Assembly: GCF_000382705.1 (NCBI RefSeq)
Contig: NZ_ARQE01000003.1
Span: 1-64,000 of the forward strand
DNA: 64,000 nucleotides
Direction: 5' to 3'
Source: Aureimonas ureilytica DSM 18598 = NBRC 106430
GTDB taxonomy: Bacteria; Pseudomonadota; Alphaproteobacteria; Rhizobiales; Rhizobiaceae
The notes under the pieces were generated by a model. It made no database searches, had not been told where the DNA came from, and was given only the letters and a program-made list of their open reading frames with translations. Positions 20,607 through 30,262 of this stretch are shown one piece after another; within the stretch, counting starts at the first letter, position 1; each line of letters begins with the position of its first letter. The position numbers were made by a program, and so were the translations under genes.

Positions 20607-21632
20607 TTACTGGGCGGGAGCCGGCGCGGGGGCGGCGCCGTCAGCCGGCTGCGTCGCCTCGTCGGCTTCGTCGGCCGCCGCTTCCGGGTCGCTGCCGGCC
20701 TTGCCGGACATGGCCTTTTCCATCGCCTCGACCTGCGCCTTCAGGGCCGGGTCGACATAGCTGACCTTTTCCTCTTCGCGCGCCTTCTGGACCATGGCGA
20801 TGTATTTCTCGCGCATGACGATCTGGCGCACCTGATCCTTCACTTCCTCGAAGGCCGGGGGCTGCTGCTTGCGCTTTTCCAGGACCTTGATGACGTGCCA
20901 GCCGAACTGGGTCTGCACCGGCTCCTTGGTGTAGGAGTTGGGCTCCAGCTTGAAGGCCGCCGCCTCGAAGGCGGGCACCATCTGGCCGGGGCCGAAGAAG
21001 CCGAGATCGCCGCCCTGCGGGCCGGTCGGGCCGGTGGACTTCTCCTTGGCGACCTCATCGAAATCCTTGCCGGCGTCGAGTTCCTTGATCGCCGCCTCGG
21101 CCTCTTCCTTGGTGGGAACGAGGATGTGCTTGGCGTGGATCTCGTCCACCGGCTTCATCGCCGCGACCTCGGCGTCGTAGCGCGCCTTCAGCTCGGCATC
21201 GGTGATCGCCGACACGCCGTTCTTCTCGAAGAAGGCGTTGTGCAGTGCGCGCTCGCGCAGGAAGGCGATGCGACGCGCGACGTCCGGGTCATCCTGAAGC
21301 TTGGCGGCTTCCGCCTCTTCGGCCAGCGCCTTGATGTCGATCAGCGCCGAGAGGACGGCGAGGCGCTGCTGCTCGGGCGGTAGCTGGCCGAACTGGGCGG
21401 CGAGATCGGCCGTCGCGGTCTGCAGATCGGCTTCGGTGATCTCCTGCGAGCCGACCTTGGCGAGAACGGTCTCGGGCGGCACGGGCGCAGGGGCCGGCGC
21501 TGCCGGAGCTGCCGCGCCGGCCGGGGCGGGCGCGGCCGTGTCCTGCGCGAGAGCGGGCGCTGCGAAGACGGCGGACGCGGCGAGAAGGGCGAGGCCGGAG
21601 GCGGCACGCCGAAGGCGGGTCGAAGACAGCAT
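20607..21632 (-). CDS. Periplasmic parvulin-type peptidyl-prolyl isomerase
   Basis: A 341-residue secreted foldase. Residues 1-29 form a signal peptide (a basic start, then [16 protein letters not shown]) with cleavage before QDT. An Ala/Pro linker follows, then a SurA-like N-terminal region and the parvulin domain at about 165-275 with [33 protein letters not shown] and FGWHVIKV. It probably assists folding of outer-membrane and periplasmic proteins. It is divergent from secA, a usual pairing that links export and folding. I chose the ATG at 21632 because it begins at the signal peptide. Confidence 0.93.
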   Translation of the reverse strand: MLSSTRLRRAASGLALLAASAVFAAPALAQDTAAPAPAGAAAPAAPAPAPVPPETVLAKVGSQEITEADLQTATADLAAQFGQLPPEQQRLAVLSALIDIKALAEEAEAAKLQDDPDVARRIAFLRERALHNAFFEKNGVSAITDAELKARYDAEVAAMKPVDEIHAKHILVPTKEEAEAAIKELDAGKDFDEVAKEKSTGPTGPQGGDLGFFGPGQMVPAFEAAAFKLEPNSYTKEPVQTQFGWHVIKVLEKRKQQPPAFEEVKDQVRQIVMREKYIAMVQKAREEEKVSYVDPALKAQVEAMEKAMSGKAGSDPEAAADEADEATQPADGAAPAPAPAQ

Positions 21633-21764
21633 GGCGTTAAGCGAGCCTTTCAAGGAAACGGCGCCCGGCGAAGACGAATCGCGGCAGGACGGAACGGGTC
21701 TCTCCATACCGCAAAGAAGGGGCTTTGCGGTGTTTTGAGGGCCGCCGCGCGCCCCGGCGCGGCG

Positions 21765-21793
21765 TTGACATCATACAGGGGCGCTCTTATCTC
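21765..21793 (+). promoter_or_regulatory. Candidate sigma-70 promoter of secA
   Basis: A perfect -35 TTGACA at 21765-21770 and TATCTC at 21788-21793 are separated by 17 bases. The start of secA is about 130 bases downstream, leaving a leader of roughly 125 bases in which I see no defined regulatory structure. Confidence 0.6.
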
Positions 21794-21925
21794 TCGCACG
21801 TTTTAGAAGTCCAGCCGCTTCCACCTTGGCCGCATCCCGCGGACATCCGGGCCGGTCCCGGCCATCGGGCGGCGGACAACGGGCGCAAGCTGCCCGAGCG
21901 AGAGTTTCCTGGAAGGACGTGACGG

Positions 21926-24661
21926 ATGGTGAGTTTCGGTGGCCTAGCCCGCAAGCTCCTGGGGTCGGCCAACAGCCGCCGGGTCCGCAAGTTCGAGCCG
22001 ACGGTGCGGGCCATCGCGGCGCTGGAACCTGAACTGGCGGCGCTGAGCGACGAGGCGCTGCGCGCCCGAACCGCCGAGTTCCGCGCGGAGATCGCCAAGG
22101 GCAAGACGATCGAGGACCTCCTCGTGCCGGCCTTCGCGACGGTGCGCGAGGCGGCCAAGCGCGCGCTCGGCCTTCGCCCCTTCGACGTGCAGATGATCGG
22201 CGGCATGGTTCTGGCCGGCGGCTCGATCGCGGAAATGCGCACCGGCGAAGGCAAGACGCTGGTCGGCACGCTGCCGGTCTATCTCGCAGCCCTGGAAAGC
22301 AAGGGCGTCCACGTCGTCACCGTGAACGACTACCTCGCCCGTCGCGACGCGGCCACGATGGGCCGGGTCTACAATTTCCTCGGCCTGACCGTCGGCGTCA
22401 TCATGCACGGCCTGTCGGACGACGAGCGCCGCGACGCCTATCATTGCGACATCACCTACGCGACGAACAACGAACTCGGCTTCGACTATCTTCGCGACAA
22501 CATGAAGTACGAGCGCTCGCAGATGGTGCAGCGCGGCCACCATTTCGCGATCATCGACGAGGTGGACTCGATCCTGATCGACGAGGCGCGCACGCCGCTC
22601 ATCATCTCCGGCCCGCTGGACGACCGCTCCGATCTCTACCGCACGATCGACAGCTTCATTCCCCAGCTCAGCCCTGAGGACTACGAGGTCGACGAGAAGC
22701 AGCGCCAGGTCTCCTTCACCGAGGACGGCACGGAAAAGCTGGAGCGTCTTCTCGAAGCGGCCGGCCATCTCGTCGGCGACTCGCTCTACGACATCGAGAA
22801 CGTCACGATCGTCCATCACGTCAACAACGCGCTGAAGGCCCACAAGCTCTTCCAGCGCGACAAGGACTACATCGTCCGCAACGACGAGATCGTCATCATC
22901 GACGAGTTCACCGGCCGCATGATGCCGGGCCGCCGTTTCTCGGAAGGCCTGCATCAGGCGCTGGAAGCCAAGGAAGGCGTCACCGTCCAGCCCGAGAACC
23001 AGACGCTCGCCTCGATCACGTTCCAGAACTATTTCCGCATGTACAAGCGCCTCGCCGGCATGACCGGCACGGCGGCGACGGAAGCGGCCGAGTTCGCCGA
23101 CATCTACAATCTCGACGTCGTGGAAATCCCGACCAATCTGCCGGTCAAGCGCCTCGACGAGGACGACGAGGTTTATCGCACCAACGAGGAGAAGTTCCGC
23201 GCGATCGCCAAGGAGATCCGCGCGGCGGCCGAGCGGCGCCAGCCGATCCTCGTCGGCACGACCTCGATCGAGAAGTCGGAAATGCTGGCCGACCGACTGC
23301 GCAAGGAAGGCCTGAAGGACTTCCAGGTCCTCAACGCGCGTTATCACGAGCAGGAAGCCTATATCGTCGCGCAGGCTGGCGTTCCCGGCGCCGTGACGAT
23401 CGCCACCAACATGGCCGGTCGCGGCACCGACATCCAGCTCGGCGGCAATCTGGAAATGCGCGTCGAGCACGAGCTTGCCGAAATGCCGGATGGCCCGGAG
23501 CGGGACGCGGCGATCGCGGCGATCCGCGAGGACATCCAGCGCCTCAAGCAGGAAGCGCTCAGCGCCGGCGGTCTCTACGTGCTCGCCACCGAGCGTCATG
23601 AGTCGCGCCGCATCGACAACCAGCTGCGCGGCCGCTCCGGCCGCCAGGGCGACCCCGGCCAGTCCAAGTTCTACCTGTCGCTCCAGGACGACCTGATGCG
23701 CATCTTCGGGTCCGAGCGCATGGACACGATGCTGACGCGGCTCGGCCTCAAGGAGGACGAGGCGATCGTCCACCCCTGGATCAACAAGGCGCTGGAAAAG
23801 GCGCAGAAGAAGGTCGAGGCGCGCAACTTCGACATCCGCAAGAACCTGCTCAAATACGACGACGTGATGAATGACCAGCGCAAGGTCATCTTCGAGCAGC
23901 GCATCGAGCTGATGGACGCGGACTCGCTCGACGAGACCGTCGCCGACATGCGTCACGAGACGATCGAGCTTCTGGTCGCCCGCCGCATGCCCGAGCGCGC
24001 CTATCCCGAGCAGTGGGAAACGGCGGAGCTGACCGAGGAAGTGCGCGAGTTCCTCAATCTCGACCTGCCCATCGCCGCCTGGGCGGAAGAGGAAGGCATC
24101 GACGACGCCGACGTGCGCAAGCGCATCACCGACGCCGCCGATCAGGCCTTCGCCGAGAAGGAGGCGCGCTTCGGCGCCGACATCATGCGCTATATCGAGC
24201 GCTCGATCGTGCTGCAGACGATCGACGCCCTGTGGCGCGAGCATCTCGTCAATCTCGACCATCTGCGCTCGGCCGTCGGCTTCCGCGGCTATGCGCAGCG
24301 CGACCCGCTGAACGAGTACAAGTCGGAAGCCTTCGAGCTCTTCCAGTCCATGCTGACGAGCCTTCGCGAGCGCACCACGCAGCAGCTCATGCGCGTCGAG
24401 ATCGTGCGCCCCGAGGAAACCGAAGCGCCGCAGGTGCCGCCGATGCAGGCGCATCACATCGACGCCACGACGGGCGAGGACGAGTTCGGCAATGGCGCGG
24501 CGCGTCTGACGGCGGACTTCACCCCGACCGGGGAATCGCCGCTTCAGATCGATCCGAACGATCCGCAGACCTGGGGCATGGTCGGCCGCAACGCCCCCTG
24601 CCCCTGCGGCTCGGGCAAGAAGTTCAAGCACTGCCATGGCGCCTACGAGCAGATCGTCTGA
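21926..24661 (+). CDS. secA: Preprotein translocase ATPase SecA
   Basis: Motor ATPase that pushes unfolded precursors through SecYEG. The 911-residue length is normal for alphaproteobacteria. Visible motifs are Walker A MRTGEGKT at about 104-111, the DEAD-box-like [14 protein letters not shown] near 210, the helicase blocks [15 protein letters not shown] and [13 protein letters not shown], and a C-terminal zinc ligand set [14 protein letters not shown] near 892-905 that contacts SecB and phospholipid. The ATG at 21926 lies a few bases after GGAAGGA. It is divergent from the periplasmic parvulin gene and closed by a strong terminator. Confidence 0.98.
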   Translation: MVSFGGLARKLLGSANSRRVRKFEPTVRAIAALEPELAALSDEALRARTAEFRAEIAKGKTIEDLLVPAFATVREAAKRALGLRPFDVQMIGGMVLAGGSIAEMRTGEGKTLVGTLPVYLAALESKGVHVVTVNDYLARRDAATMGRVYNFLGLTVGVIMHGLSDDERRDAYHCDITYATNNELGFDYLRDNMKYERSQMVQRGHHFAIIDEVDSILIDEARTPLIISGPLDDRSDLYRTIDSFIPQLSPEDYEVDEKQRQVSFTEDGTEKLERLLEAAGHLVGDSLYDIENVTIVHHVNNALKAHKLFQRDKDYIVRNDEIVIIDEFTGRMMPGRRFSEGLHQALEAKEGVTVQPENQTLASITFQNYFRMYKRLAGMTGTAATEAAEFADIYNLDVVEIPTNLPVKRLDEDDEVYRTNEEKFRAIAKEIRAAAERRQPILVGTTSIEKSEMLADRLRKEGLKDFQVLNARYHEQEAYIVAQAGVPGAVTIATNMAGRGTDIQLGGNLEMRVEHELAEMPDGPERDAAIAAIREDIQRLKQEALSAGGLYVLATERHESRRIDNQLRGRSGRQGDPGQSKFYLSLQDDLMRIFGSERMDTMLTRLGLKEDEAIVHPWINKALEKAQKKVEARNFDIRKNLLKYDDVMNDQRKVIFEQRIELMDADSLDETVADMRHETIELLVARRMPERAYPEQWETAELTEEVREFLNLDLPIAAWAEEEGIDDADVRKRITDAADQAFAEKEARFGADIMRYIERSIVLQTIDALWREHLVNLDHLRSAVGFRGYAQRDPLNEYKSEAFELFQSMLTSLRERTTQQLMRVEIVRPEETEAPQVPPMQAHHIDATTGEDEFGNGAARLTADFTPTGESPLQIDPNDPQTWGMVGRNAPCPCGSGKKFKHCHGAYEQIV

Positions 24662-24678
24662 GGCAGGGCACCGAAACG

Positions 24679-24712
24679 CGAAAAGGCCGGCGGAGACGCC
24701 GGCCTTTTTCGT
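24679..24712 (+). terminator. Rho-independent terminator of secA, probably bidirectional
   Basis: The stem AAAAGGCCGGCG pairs with CGCCGGCCTTTT around a four-base loop and ends in a T run. It lies between the convergent ends of secA and the DapA-like gene and can serve both. Confidence 0.8.
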
Positions 24713-24715
24713 TGG

Positions 24716-25639
24716 CTATTCCTGATCTCGAGCTGGCAGCCAATCCATCTCCGCCTCTAGAAAAGGCTCGGCCGCCAAGGCGATACGCGCGCGAGCTTCC
24801 GGCCCGAGGGGGAGGATGGGAAGGGGCGGCGCGACCGGTTCAAAATCGAGCCTTTCGAGAAGAGCATACATCACCCGCAGGCTTCCGTAGGCTTTGAACG
24901 CGTCCCAGAGCGGCGTGAGCCGTTGGTCGAGGAACTGGGTCTCGGTCACGTTGCCGGCCTGCGCCGAGCGAACCAAGCGCAGAACAGGGGCGGGCAAGAG
25001 GCCGCCGAGCACGCTGTAGAAGGCATCCGCGCCCGCGAGCATCGCGTCCGCCATGATCCAGTCGCCGCTATAGCCAATGGCGAGGTCGGTTCGCGCCCGC
25101 AGAAACGCAAGCTCTTCGGCAATTCCGCTTGTCGCCGGCATTTTCACGCCACGCACGGTTTCGAGGTCCGCAAGGCGGACAAGGAGATCGGGGGTGAAGG
25201 TGAAATGCGTTGTGCCGGGGTTGTTGTAGATGCAAAGCGGCAGGTCCGTCGCGTCGGCGACCGAGCGGAAGTGTTCGAACACCTCGTCCTGCATCAAAGG
25301 TGTGTACGAGACGGGTGCCATGAGGAGGGCATCAGCGCGCGCCGCGAAGGCGTCCCTCGCCAGTTCCCGCGCGTGATCGGTTCGCAACGCGCCGACCCCG
25401 ACGATGAGCGGAACGCGCCCGGCGACGCACTCCACGCCCGCTTCGACAGCCCGCCGTCGCTCGTCCCGGCTCAGGTAGGCATAGGTTCCGGTCGATCCGA
25501 GAAGGCCGATCGAATCGACGCCTGCGTTGCACAGGCGATCCAGCAAACGTCCCAGTGCCTCGGTATCGACGCGGCCCTCATTGTTCGTGGGTGTAATCGG
25601 AAAGGCCGAAAGGCCATGGAACGGTGTCGAGGCTGTCAT
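24716..25639 (-). CDS. Dihydrodipicolinate synthase/N-acetylneuraminate lyase family aldolase
   Basis: A 307-residue class I aldolase of the DapA/NanA superfamily. The Schiff-base lysine lies in ETVRGVKMPATSG and the catalytic tyrosine in IYNNPGTTHF. The substrate-binding motif is GSTGTYAYLS instead of the GTTGE of true DapA, so lysine synthesis is not its likely role; the substrate cannot be named from sequence. No sugar-acid or amino-acid catabolic genes are adjacent. By eye the gene is less GC-rich than its neighbours and it interrupts otherwise conserved core genes, which fits acquisition by transfer. Confidence 0.85.
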   Translation of the reverse strand: MTASTPFHGLSAFPITPTNNEGRVDTEALGRLLDRLCNAGVDSIGLLGSTGTYAYLSRDERRRAVEAGVECVAGRVPLIVGVGALRTDHARELARDAFAARADALLMAPVSYTPLMQDEVFEHFRSVADATDLPLCIYNNPGTTHFTFTPDLLVRLADLETVRGVKMPATSGIAEELAFLRARTDLAIGYSGDWIMADAMLAGADAFYSVLGGLLPAPVLRLVRSAQAGNVTETQFLDQRLTPLWDAFKAYGSLRVMYALLERLDFEPVAPPLPILPLGPEARARIALAAEPFLEAEMDWLPARDQE

Positions 25640-25696
25640 GCGGCGGATCTCTCGTTTCGTCCAGCCGGCCTCATCGTCCGCTCCGATACGACGGTC

Positions 25697-26737
25697 CTAC
25701 TGGTCCCGCGACGCGTCGCTCGTGTTCAGGGCGCGCTTCTGCAGCAGGTTCTTGAACATCGAGGTCTTGGCGTTCAGCGGCTTGCCGTCGCGGTCGAAGC
25801 CCTCGCGGCGATGCTGCTCGGCGGCATAGGCCTCGGCCGAGATGGGCGAGCCGGTCTTGTAGACGAAGGTCGACTGAACCGCGAACTCCTCCGGCGCCAT
25901 GGTGGAGGCGATCTGCCTTTCCAGATCGTCGTCCGCCTTGCGCTTGGCCACGAGTTCGGCGGGCTCCGCCACGGCGGGGCAGGTGCCGTCCGGGTCGAGC
26001 ACCCGGCCGTCGCTGAGCGTCGCGTCGAAGACGTAGCGCTTCTCGCAGGTGGCGACGGCGACCGGCTTCTTGGTGAGGTCGAAGCGGTCCGTGCCCTCTT
26101 TCAGCATCTTCCAGAAGGCGTAGTGCTCGGAATTCTTGTGCCGCGCCATGTTCTTGGGCGTCATGCGGAAGGGCAGAGCCTGCACCTGGATGGCCCGCTG
26201 CCCGCCCTGGAAGGCGTGGCGCGCGAGGGCGTAAAGCTCCTCCATCTGCCAGTTGTCCATGGCGTAGCAGCCGGACGAATTGCAGGAGCCATGCACCATC
26301 AGGTTCTGGCCGGTGGAGCCGTTGGCGCGGTCATAGGCGTTCGGATAGCCCATGTCGAAGGCGAGGTGATAGTTCGACTTCGGGTTCAGCTGGCCGGGGG
26401 TGACGGCGTAGAAGCCCTCGGGGGCCTGGCGGTCGCCCTCTTTCCGCTTGGGTCCGAGTTTGCCGGACCAGGCGCAGATCGGGTAGGTCTTCAAAAGCGC
26501 GAAACTGCCGTCGCCCTTCTGCTTCCAGACCTCGAGTTCGGACTCTTCCTTGTAGATCCGCACCATGATGGCGGAGTTCTCGCCCATGTTGCCGGCACGG
26601 ATCAGCTTGACGAGACTCGGCGGCAGAGGTGCGTCGGCGCCCATGAGATCGCCGAAATCGGCGCCCCCCGTGCAGCCCGACAAGGCCAGGAGCGTTCCGG
26701 CGAAGAGGGTTGCGGCGGCAAGGCGGCGTACGGACAT
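25697..26737 (-). CDS. L,D-transpeptidase (YkuD/YafK-like) lipoprotein
   Basis: A 346-residue predicted lipoprotein: signal peptide with lipobox LALSGC and acylated Cys22. The YkuD catalytic motif HGSCNSSGC places the active cysteine at about 157, with the histidine at about 149. Such enzymes form or cleave 3-3 peptidoglycan crosslinks or attach proteins to murein; the YafK/DpaA-type subfamily, to which this looks closest, includes amidases that detach lipoproteins. The C-terminal third (about 235-346) has no motif I know. The ATG at 26737 has GAGGGGAAC before it. Confidence 0.88.
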   Translation of the reverse strand: MSVRRLAAATLFAGTLLALSGCTGGADFGDLMGADAPLPPSLVKLIRAGNMGENSAIMVRIYKEESELEVWKQKGDGSFALLKTYPICAWSGKLGPKRKEGDRQAPEGFYAVTPGQLNPKSNYHLAFDMGYPNAYDRANGSTGQNLMVHGSCNSSGCYAMDNWQMEELYALARHAFQGGQRAIQVQALPFRMTPKNMARHKNSEHYAFWKMLKEGTDRFDLTKKPVAVATCEKRYVFDATLSDGRVLDPDGTCPAVAEPAELVAKRKADDDLERQIASTMAPEEFAVQSTFVYKTGSPISAEAYAAEQHRREGFDRDGKPLNAKTSMFKNLLQKRALNTSDASRDQ

Positions 26738-27029
26738 GTTCCCCTCATCCCCTCGATCCGGCCTCGTCCTCGATCGACGGGCCGGCGATCCGATCAGTCC
26801 CGGACGGAGCCGAGCATCGAGGCCCGCCGTCCCATATCGCCTTCTTGTCACGCCGGGACGGTTTCCAATCCCTTAACGAGCGATGAAAAATGCGTGACTT
26901 TCCCCGTGCGCCGGGCCCGGCCCGCGCGCCGGAAACGGGCGCATGACAAGGCGCGGGCGACCGATCAGGATCGACCCGCGCAGCTTCCCTACAGGAAAAC
27001 CGGCTCCAACAAAAGGCGGGACGACCCCG
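26738..27029. other. Intergenic region between accA and the L,D-transpeptidase gene
   Basis: About 290 bases. It should carry the promoter of the transpeptidase gene and the end of the accA transcript. I found no tRNA-like fold and no terminator with a clear T tract. Confidence 0.35.
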
Positions 27030-27989
27030 TCAGACCTTGAGGTCGCGTCCGATGGCCAGGAACTTCTCGCGCCGCTCGCGCCGCAGCGCCGGGCCGTCGA
27101 GCAGCGACAGCTCGCCGAGCGCGGCCTCGATCCGGTCGGCCGCCATGTCGATCGCGGCGTCCTTGTCGCGATGCGCGCCGCCGAGCGGCTCGGGCACGAT
27201 CTCGTCGATCACGCCGAAGCCCTTGAGGTCCTGCGCGGTGATCTTCATCGCCTGGGCGACGTCCTTGGCGCGCGCGGCGTCGCGCCAGAGAATGGAGGCG
27301 CCCGCTTCCGGCGAGATGACGCTGTAGATCGCGTGTTCCAGCATGAGGACGCGGTTCGCCGCCGCGATGGCGATGGCCCCGCCCGAGCCGCCCTCGCCGA
27401 TGATCAGCGAGACGAGCGGCACTTCCAGCTTGAGGCAGGTCTCGGTCGAGCGCGCGATGGCCTCGGCCTGGCCGCGCTCCTCCGCGCCGATGCCGGGATA
27501 GGCGCCGGCCGTATCCACGAGCGTCACGACGGGAATGCCGAAGCGCTCGGCCATTTCCATGATGCGCACGGCCTTGCGGTAGCCCTCGGGCCGCGCCATG
27601 CCGAAATTGTGCTTGAGGCGCGTCTGCGTGTCGGCGCCCTTTTCCTGCCCGATCACGGCGACGGACTGGCCCCGGAACCGGCCGAAGCCGGCGATCACGG
27701 CATAGTCCTCGGCGAAGTAGCGATCGCCCGCCAGCGGCGTAAAGTCGGTGATGAGGCGCGAGACGTAGTCGACGCAATGCGGCCGGTCCGGGTGGCGGGC
27801 GACCTGCGTCTTCTGCCAGGGCGTCAGCTTGCGGTAGAGATCGACCAGCGCGTCGGAGGAGCGCTTTTCCAGCCGCTGGATGTCCTCCGAAACGTCGAGA
27901 CTGTTCTCGCCCGAGCCGATCTTCTTCAGTTCGATGATCTGGCTGTCGAGATCGGCGACGGGTTTTTCGAAGTCGAGATAATTGTGCAT
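27030..27989 (-). CDS. accA: Acetyl-CoA carboxylase carboxyltransferase subunit alpha
   Basis: Together with AccD it transfers carboxyl from biotin carrier protein to acetyl-CoA, giving malonyl-CoA for fatty acid synthesis. The 319 residues start MHNYLDFEKPVADLD, the normal N-terminus in Hyphomicrobiales. The crotonase-fold motifs VDTAGAYPGIGAEERGQAEA and IGEGGSGGAIAI are intact, as is SPEAGASILWRD. It lies downstream of xerD, with about 230 bases between them. Confidence 0.97.
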   Translation of the reverse strand: MHNYLDFEKPVADLDSQIIELKKIGSGENSLDVSEDIQRLEKRSSDALVDLYRKLTPWQKTQVARHPDRPHCVDYVSRLITDFTPLAGDRYFAEDYAVIAGFGRFRGQSVAVIGQEKGADTQTRLKHNFGMARPEGYRKAVRIMEMAERFGIPVVTLVDTAGAYPGIGAEERGQAEAIARSTETCLKLEVPLVSLIIGEGGSGGAIAIAAANRVLMLEHAIYSVISPEAGASILWRDAARAKDVAQAMKITAQDLKGFGVIDEIVPEPLGGAHRDKDAAIDMAADRIEAALGELSLLDGPALRRERREKFLAIGRDLKV

Positions 27990-28218
27990 CCAGCAGCGGC
28001 CCTGAGCCGTCCTCGTGCGGCCGCGCGGCGCGGGCCTCGTTGTCTCGAAGCACCGGCAATGGCCGGGCGGGGTCTTTCGCCTCGGCGGCAAGCCGGGGCG
28101 GGAGTTGTGGCACCTCCCGTCGGCCGGGCGGCGCCGCCGTCCCATAGGGGTGTTCGCGTCGGCCGGCAAACTGGCGATCCGACCCGTCTTTGTCAAGGAA
28201 TGGCGCGCTTTGGCAACA

Positions 28219-29172
28219 CTATTCCTCGGCGGCCAGTTCCGAGAGCGGATGGTGATCGGTGACGAGGCGCAGAAGCCGCTCTTCCAGAACATGGGTGTAG
28301 ATCTGCGTCGTGCCGATATCGGCATGGCCGAGCAGCTCCTGCACGGCGCGAAGATCGGCGCCGTTCTGCAGGAGATGGCTGGCGAAGGCGTGGCGCAGGA
28401 CATGGGGCGACACGCGATCGGACGCGATGCCGGCCCGGATGGCCAGCGCCTTGAGATCGCGCGCGAAGCCCTGCCGCGTCAGATGACCGGTTTCCGACAG
28501 GGCCGGAAACAGCCAGGGGCCCTCGGGCGCGCCGGACCCGTCCCGCAGGGCCGTGGCGAAGCGCTGAAGCGCGTCGCGCGCGCGCTCGCCGACGGGCACC
28601 ATGCGCTCCTTGTTGCCCTTGCCGCGCACCACGATCAGCCGCTGGCGCGAGCGCAGGACCGCGCGCGGCAGGGACACGAGTTCCGACACGCGAAGGCCGG
28701 TCGCGTAGAGAAGCTCGACCAGCGCGTGCAGGCGAAGGGCGCGCGCCAAGGCCGGTCTCGACAGGTCCGGCGTGGCCGCGTCCGCTTCGGCCTGGCCGAT
28801 CAGCGCGTCCACCTCCGCTTCCGACAGGATCTTGGGCAGGCTGCGCGCCTTGCGCGCGCCCTCGATCGGCGAGGTCGGATCGTCGGGCCGGATGCCTTCG
28901 GCGTAGAGAAACTTGAAGAACTGGCGCAGCGCGCTCATGCGCCGCTGCAGGCTGGAGGGCGCAAAGCCCTCCTCGTCGAGATGGTGGATGTAGTGGCGAA
29001 TCGCCTCCGTCGTCGCGCCGCCGAGCCCCGTCCCCTCCCCCGCCAGAAACTCGCGCGCATGGTCGAGGTCGCGCCGATAGGCCTGGAGCGTGTTTTCGGC
29101 CGCGCCGCGCTCCACCGCCATCATTTCGAGGAAACTCTCGATCCGCGCGCCGTCCAGCGTGTTCGCGCTCAT
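28219..29172 (-). CDS. xerD: Site-specific tyrosine recombinase XerD
   Basis: Resolves chromosome dimers at dif with XerC and FtsK. The 317 residues show a SAM-like N-terminal core-binding domain (1-100) and the catalytic domain with an Arg in [13 protein letters not shown], the HxxR box [14 protein letters not shown], and the histidine/tyrosine end [16 protein letters not shown]. The start overlaps the stop of an upstream small membrane-protein gene (ATGA), so the two are coupled. Position next to accA and aroK identifies the chromosomal XerD and not a mobile-element integrase. Confidence 0.95.
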   Translation of the reverse strand: MSANTLDGARIESFLEMMAVERGAAENTLQAYRRDLDHAREFLAGEGTGLGGATTEAIRHYIHHLDEEGFAPSSLQRRMSALRQFFKFLYAEGIRPDDPTSPIEGARKARSLPKILSEAEVDALIGQAEADAATPDLSRPALARALRLHALVELLYATGLRVSELVSLPRAVLRSRQRLIVVRGKGNKERMVPVGERARDALQRFATALRDGSGAPEGPWLFPALSETGHLTRQGFARDLKALAIRAGIASDRVSPHVLRHAFASHLLQNGADLRAVQELLGHADIGTTQIYTHVLEERLLRLVTDHHPLSELAAEE

Positions 29173-29420
29173 CGCAGGCCCTCCACGGGCGCGCCCGCGC
29201 CCGGAGCGGCGGGAGCCGCCGGGGCGGGCGTGACCGGGGTGGCGCCAGGGGCAGTGACCGCGGGCACGGGCGCGCGTCGCTCCTGCAGCGCCGGAATCGG
29301 CACGCTCTGCGTGATCGGCACGGTGTCCGGCCGCACGAAGGTCACGAGCGCCCACATGACGGAGAACACCGCGCCCGCCAGAAGCGCGAGAACGAGAAGA
29401 AGGCGTGTGAGTGTCGGCAT
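29169..29420 (-). CDS. Small single-pass membrane protein upstream of xerD
   Basis: An 83-residue protein with one N-terminal membrane segment at about 5-30 ([20 protein letters not shown]), then a short conserved-looking stretch ([15 protein letters not shown]) and a Pro/Ala-rich tail. Similar small proteins occur at this place in relatives. The function is unknown. Its stop overlaps the xerD start by four bases. The aroK promoter region is on the other side, with transcription diverging. Confidence 0.75.
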   Translation of the reverse strand: MPTLTRLLLVLALLAGAVFSVMWALVTFVRPDTVPITQSVPIPALQERRAPVPAVTAPGATPVTPAPAAPAAPGAGAPVEGLR

Positions 29421-29677
29421 CGGTCGGCGTGGCTTCCCTTTCGCGGCGCATCGGCCCCGCGTCTCGTCCCCTAGCGCAATCTAGGGCCCGTTATGAAGCG
29501 GGGCATCTTATCCTGCCCCTAACAGGCCCCTGCCGGCTCCAGCGAAGCGGCGGCGAGCCGCGCCCCTTGCCGCAAAGGCGTCCGCCGCGCCCGCCGAACC
29601 TCTCGGTTCGCTTGACGCATTCGGGGATTTCTGGTCTCAGACCATCGCTTTACAAGCGTTTTTGAAGCTTTCGTTCC

Positions 29678-30262
29678 ATGACCGGTGCCGACCTCGAGCG
29701 TTCCCTTCACGATGCCGTCGCCCGGTTGAACGGGCGCGCGGTGGTGCTCGTCGGACTCATGGGTGCGGGAAAGACCACGGTCGGCAAGCGTTTGGCGAGT
29801 TTTCTCGGCCTGCCCTTCGTGGACACGGACGAGGAAATCGAGGAAGCGGCGCGCATGAGCGTCGCCGAACTCTTCGCCACCTATGGCGAGCCGGAGTTCC
29901 GGGCGCTGGAAGCGCGCGTCGTGGCGCGGCTGACCGACGGGCCGCCCCACGTCATCGCCACCGGGGGCGGTGCCTTCATGAACGAGGACACGCGCCGCAT
30001 CCTGAAGGAACGCGCCGTCACGGTCTGGCTCCACGCCGATCTCGACACGCTGATGGAGCGCGTCCTGAAACGGCCGACGCGCCCGCTTCTCAAGACCGCC
30101 GATCCGCGCGCCACGATGAAGGCGCTGATGGACGCGCGCTATCCGATCTACGGCACGGCCGACATCCACATCCACTCGCGCAACGTGAAGCGCGACACGA
30201 TCGCGCGCGAGATCATCCACGCTCTCGCCCGCCGTCCCATTCCGCAAAAGGCCGCCTCATGA
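29678..30262 (+). CDS. aroK: Shikimate kinase
   Basis: Phosphorylates shikimate with ATP in aromatic amino acid synthesis. The 194-residue protein has the P-loop GLMGAGKTTVG at about 26-36, the substrate site DTDEEIEEAA, ATGGGAF and the RPTRPLL lid. The extra N-terminal 20 residues are common in alphaproteobacteria. The stop overlaps the aroB start (ATGA). Upstream, TTGACG at 29612-29617 is a possible -35 box, and a 13-base palindrome TGGTCTCAGACCA lies at 29632-29644. Confidence 0.96.
   Translation: MTGADLERSLHDAVARLNGRAVVLVGLMGAGKTTVGKRLASFLGLPFVDTDEEIEEAARMSVAELFATYGEPEFRALEARVVARLTDGPPHVIATGGGAFMNEDTRRILKERAVTVWLHADLDTLMERVLKRPTRPLLKTADPRATMKALMDARYPIYGTADIHIHSRNVKRDTIAREIIHALARRPIPQKAAS

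Noticed and set aside
21944-24637. A 897-codon open frame antisense to secA, and similar long antisense frames opposite cobT (34255-36864), the M10 gene (40601-42727) and TIGR02302 (61425-63959)
   Set aside because: High GC leaves few stop codons in the frame opposite real genes. The proteins are low-complexity Arg/Ala/Gly/His-rich with no motifs, and the sense genes are certain.
28219-29172. Integrase of a mobile element
   Set aside because: It is XerD by length, motifs and the conserved accA/aroK neighbourhood; no attachment repeats or cargo genes are seen.
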